Of a stretch of 8,014 nt of DNA, positions 5,752 to 8,014 are shown one piece after another (the stretch's first letter is position 1; each line of letters starts with the position of its first letter). The DNA comes from an uncultured Verrucomicrobiota bacterium. GTDB taxonomy: Bacteria > Verrucomicrobiota > Verrucomicrobiia > Chthoniobacterales > SZAS-18. Position numbers and translations under genes: made by a program. The DNA lies in contig CALMVM010000164.1 of the NCBI GenBank assembly GCA_937873255.1, forward strand, positions 1 to 8,014, given 5' to 3'. Under the pieces are notes generated by a model. It saw only the letters and a list, made by a program, of their open reading frames with translations. It had not been told where the DNA came from and ran no database searches.

Positions 5752-7605
5752 ATGTGCGGCATCGTCGGCTACATCGGCAAATCCTCCGCCAGCCCCATCC
5801 TCCTCGACGGGCTGCGGCGGCTCGAATACCGCGGTTACGACTCCGCCGGGCTGGCCACCATCGACGGCGGCCGGATCGAAACCCGCAAGTGCAAGGGCCG
5901 CATCCAGGCGCTCGCCGATCTGGTCAAGGAAAACGCCGCCGCCGGCCACGTCGGCATCTCCCACACCCGCTGGGCCACGCACGGGCAGCCCAACGATGTC
6001 AACGCCCACCCGCATTTCGATGCGTCCGGCCGGCTCGCGCTCGTCCACAACGGCGTCATCGAGAACTACCAGGCCCTCCGCGCGCCACTCGTGGAAGCCG
6101 GGCACAAGTTCCGTTCGCAGACCGACACCGAAATCCTCGCTCACCTCATCGGCAACCTCTACGACGAGGCCGGCGGCGAACATTCCAAGACGCGCCTGCT
6201 CGAAGCCGTGCGCGGGGCGCTCAAGCAGGTCATCGGCACCTACGGCATCGCGGTGATGCACCTCGACGTGCCCGACGCGCTGGTCGGCGCGCGGCGCGGC
6301 AGTCCGCTCTCGGTTGGGCTGGGCAAGGGGGAGAACTTCCTTTCCAGCGATCCGCAGGCCGTCATCGCGTATTCGCAGGAGGCCATTTTCCTGAAGGACT
6401 ACGACGTGGCCGTGGTCGAGCGCGACGGGTTTCAGATCGGCACGGTGGAAGGCGGCGTGGCGGGGAGTTACGAGGTCACGAAGGTCGATTTCACCAGCGA
6501 CGATGTGAAGCTGGGCGATTACCCGCACTACATGCTCAAGGAAATCTTCGAGCAGCCGCACGCCGTGCGAGATGCGTTGCGCGGACGCCTCTCGGTCGAG
6601 GACGCCGGCGCGCGGCTGGGCGGCATCGACATGACCCCGCAGGAACTGCGCGAGGTGGATCGGGTCATCATCACGGGCTGCGGCACGGCGTACCATTCCG
6701 GGTTGGTCGGCGAGTATCTCATCGAGTCGCTCGCGCACCTGCCCTGCGAGGTGGAATTCGCCAGCGAATTCCGTTATCGCAACATGCCGATGGACAAGGA
6801 CACGTTGGTGTTCGCCGTCAGCCAGAGCGGCGAGACCATCGACACGCTGGCGGCCGTGCGCGAGAGCCTGCGCAAGGGCCACCGCACACTGGGCATTTGC
6901 AACAACGTGGCGAGCACCATCGCGCGAGAATGCGGCGCGGGCGTCTACATGCACGCCGGACCCGAGATCGGGGTGGCGGCGACAAAATCGTTCACCTCGC
7001 AGTTGACCATTTTCACGCTCATCGCGCTGCTGCTCGGGCGCATCCGGCATCTGTCGAACAGCGACGGCCTCAAAATTATCAAGGAACTCCAGGCAATTCC
7101 CGAAAAGATCGAGCGCGTGCTCGAACAAAGCGACCGCATCAAGGAAATCGCCGCGAAGTACGCCGGCGCGAAGGGGATGCTCTTCATGGGCCGGCAGTTT
7201 AACTATCCCGTCGCGCTCGAAGGCGCGCTCAAGATGAAGGAGATTACCTACATTCAATGCGAGGGCCATCCGAGCGCCGAACTCAAGCACGGGTTCATCG
7301 CGTTGGTGGAGCCGGACATGCCGAGTGTGTTCATCACGCCCGACGACGCGATGTACGACAGCAACATCAACAGCATCGAGCAGGTCAAGGCGCGGCAAGG
7401 CCCAGTCATCGCCGTCGGCACGGAAGGCCGGCGCGACCTGGCGAAGATCGCCGACGACGTGATCTACGTGCCGCCGTGCGCCGATTACCTGTCGCCGCTG
7501 CTGACGGTCGTGCCGTTGCAACTGTTGTCTTATCACACCGCCGTCCATCTCGGTCGCGACGTGGACAAACCGCGCAACCTCGCCAAGAGCGTGACGGTGG
7601 AGTGA
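5752..7605 (+). CDS. glmS: Glutamine--fructose-6-phosphate aminotransferase (isomerizing)
   Basis: This 617-residue cytoplasmic enzyme converts fructose-6-phosphate and glutamine to glucosamine-6-phosphate and glutamate, the first committed step to UDP-GlcNAc for peptidoglycan and LPS. The N-terminal Ntn glutaminase domain has the nucleophile Cys2 (exposed after Met removal) in CGIVGYIG. It continues with LEYRGYDSAG (24-33), HTRWATHG (71-78), HNGVIENY (99-106) and TDTE (124-127). Two SIS sugar-isomerase domains follow: GCGTAYHSG at 309-317, SQSGETIDT at 357-365, HAGPEIGVAATKSFTSQ at 401-417 and GRQFNYPVALEGALKMKE at 480-497. Glu497, His513 and Lys612 match Escherichia coli Glu488, His504 and Lys603 by a constant offset of nine. 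The C-terminus DKPRNLAKSVTVE is the usual one. The ATG at 5752 is fixed by the need for Cys at position 2, although the frame is open further upstream. The conserved LKHGP is LKHGF here. No glmS ribozyme is apparent upstream. Confidence 0.98.
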   Translation: MCGIVGYIGKSSASPILLDGLRRLEYRGYDSAGLATIDGGRIETRKCKGRIQALADLVKENAAAGHVGISHTRWATHGQPNDVNAHPHFDASGRLALVHNGVIENYQALRAPLVEAGHKFRSQTDTEILAHLIGNLYDEAGGEHSKTRLLEAVRGALKQVIGTYGIAVMHLDVPDALVGARRGSPLSVGLGKGENFLSSDPQAVIAYSQEAIFLKDYDVAVVERDGFQIGTVEGGVAGSYEVTKVDFTSDDVKLGDYPHYMLKEIFEQPHAVRDALRGRLSVEDAGARLGGIDMTPQELREVDRVIITGCGTAYHSGLVGEYLIESLAHLPCEVEFASEFRYRNMPMDKDTLVFAVSQSGETIDTLAAVRESLRKGHRTLGICNNVASTIARECGAGVYMHAGPEIGVAATKSFTSQLTIFTLIALLLGRIRHLSNSDGLKIIKELQAIPEKIERVLEQSDRIKEIAAKYAGAKGMLFMGRQFNYPVALEGALKMKEITYIQCEGHPSAELKHGFIALVEPDMPSVFITPDDAMYDSNINSIEQVKARQGPVIAVGTEGRRDLAKIADDVIYVPPCADYLSPLLTVVPLQLLSYHTAVHLGRDVDKPRNLAKSVTVE

Positions 7606-7639
7606 ATTCACGGGCGTTCTGACCACACATGGAGGATTA

Positions 7640-7696
7640 AAATAAAGTCGTTCTACTTGAAATAAAGTCGTTCCATTTAAAATAAAGTCGTTCTAC
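7640..7696. repeat. 20-base tandem repeat, nearly three copies
   Basis: The units start at 7640, 7660 and 7680 with an exact 20-base period. The first is AAATAAAGTCGTTCTACTTG; the second has TTCCATTTA at its end; the third stops matching after TTCTAC at 7696. The core AAATAAAGTCGTTC is identical in all three. The period corresponds to about two helical turns, so a protein could bind all copies on one face of the DNA. It begins 34 bases after the glmS stop. Confidence 0.93.
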
Positions 7697-7922
7697 GCAC
7701 AATTGTTTCAGCCGATACGCTTCAACCCGGCACACGATCTCGCGACGGGCCATGCCGTGGTTCAACATCTGCTGAACAGGTCTAAGGAACCGCTGATTAA
7801 AGCGGCAGTTGTTGACGAGTTGTAGAGGGTGGCTGGGTTTCGGGTTCGGCACAGAGGTGACCAGCTTGGTTCTGTGTGCTGAGGCCGGTTTTGCAAGGCG
7901 TTTTGTGGCTGAAGACGGCGGT

Positions 7923-8014
7923 TTAGACCAGGGCTTCCGTTCGCAGGGTGCGTCCAGCCAGCACCAAGTTAGCCAAGGCAAAGAGGGTGTGTAGTTGCGC
8001 GGTGTTCTTGGCCA
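7923..8014 (-). CDS. Short reading frame cut by right edge, possible gene remnant
   Basis: Reading leftwards from the edge, the last two bases give TG and would complete an ATG if the next base outside is T on the plus strand. The frame then reads 29 codons, AKNTAQLHTLFALANLVLAG followed by RTLRTEALV, to a TAA at 7925-7923. The heptad-like run of Leu and Ala suggests an amphipathic helix. It has the look of the N-terminus of a larger protein, possibly a transposase, stopped early by mutation; after the stop the frame stays open for about 39 more codons without recognisable motifs. The family is not recognised, and the start lies outside the window, so this may equally be a chance frame. Confidence 0.3.
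   Translation of the reverse strand, partial: AKNTAQLHTLFALANLVLAGRTLRTEALV

Larger units (their letters stand above)
7606..8014. other. Region after glmS without a complete gene, lower GC
   Basis: These 409 bases follow the glmS stop and have visibly lower GC than the genes to the left, most of all at 7637-7700. They hold three 20-base tandem repeats and a short frame cut by the right edge. A small hairpin is also seen (CCGCT at 7790-7794 with AGCGG at 7801-7805). Longer frames on either strand (7637-7981 minus, 7809-7994 plus) lack recognisable motifs. No intrinsic terminator with a T-run is seen for glmS. The stretch looks like accessory or decayed DNA, perhaps the edge of a mobile element lying to the right. 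Confidence 0.5.

Noticed and set aside
5599..7626. A 675-codon open frame antisense to the whole of glmS
   Set aside because: glmS on the other strand is certain. The antisense frame is a by-product of strong GC bias at third codon positions and its product is rich in His, Arg and Asp with no recognisable motif.
7640..7696. CRISPR array
   Set aside because: The units are head-to-tail with a 20-base period and no unique spacers of CRISPR length, and no cas gene is present.
7637..7981. A 114-codon minus-strand frame through the tandem repeats
   Set aside because: Its C-terminal part translates the 20-base repeat, whose period is not a multiple of three, so each copy is read in a different frame. 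That is unlike a coding repeat, and no family was recognised.

Overview
The window is a GC-rich stretch of ordinary bacterial chromosome with eight protein genes and several repeat-bearing intergenic gaps. The gene content (an LPS-export permease of the LptF/LptG family, a tRNA-dihydrouridine synthase, glmS) points to a Gram-negative-type cell envelope. The look of the LptF/G protein, the conserved hypothetical gene beside it, and short tandem repeats of the type TTCGTCATTCGTCATT between genes suggest Verrucomicrobiota or a close relative in the PVC group. That placement is inference from recalled family resemblance, not a search result.

Layout from left to right: a DUF2868-type membrane protein on the minus strand, cut by the left edge (1-596); a divergent MerR-like regulator (748-1338); a 127-base inverted repeat (1410-1536) between that gene and the convergent dus gene; then three minus-strand genes read in the order lptF/G (4423-3293), conserved hypothetical (3167-2616), dus (2553-1558). 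Divergent from the permease is an NADPH-dependent FMN reductase-type flavoprotein (4631-5149). It converges on a small secreted protein (5602-5162), which is itself divergent from glmS (5752-7605). The last 400 bases hold no convincing complete gene: three 20-base tandem repeats, visibly lower GC, and a short reading frame cut by the right edge.

The genes serve housekeeping roles: envelope precursor synthesis (GlmS makes glucosamine-6-phosphate for peptidoglycan and LPS), LPS export (LptF/G), tRNA modification (Dus) and flavin-dependent redox. They do not form one pathway. I see no defence, CRISPR, prophage or biosynthetic cluster. The most distinctive signals are non-coding. Runs of a CGTCATT heptamer sit immediately before three start codons, in inverted pairs in two gaps. 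Shine-Dalgarno motifs are essentially absent across all eight genes.
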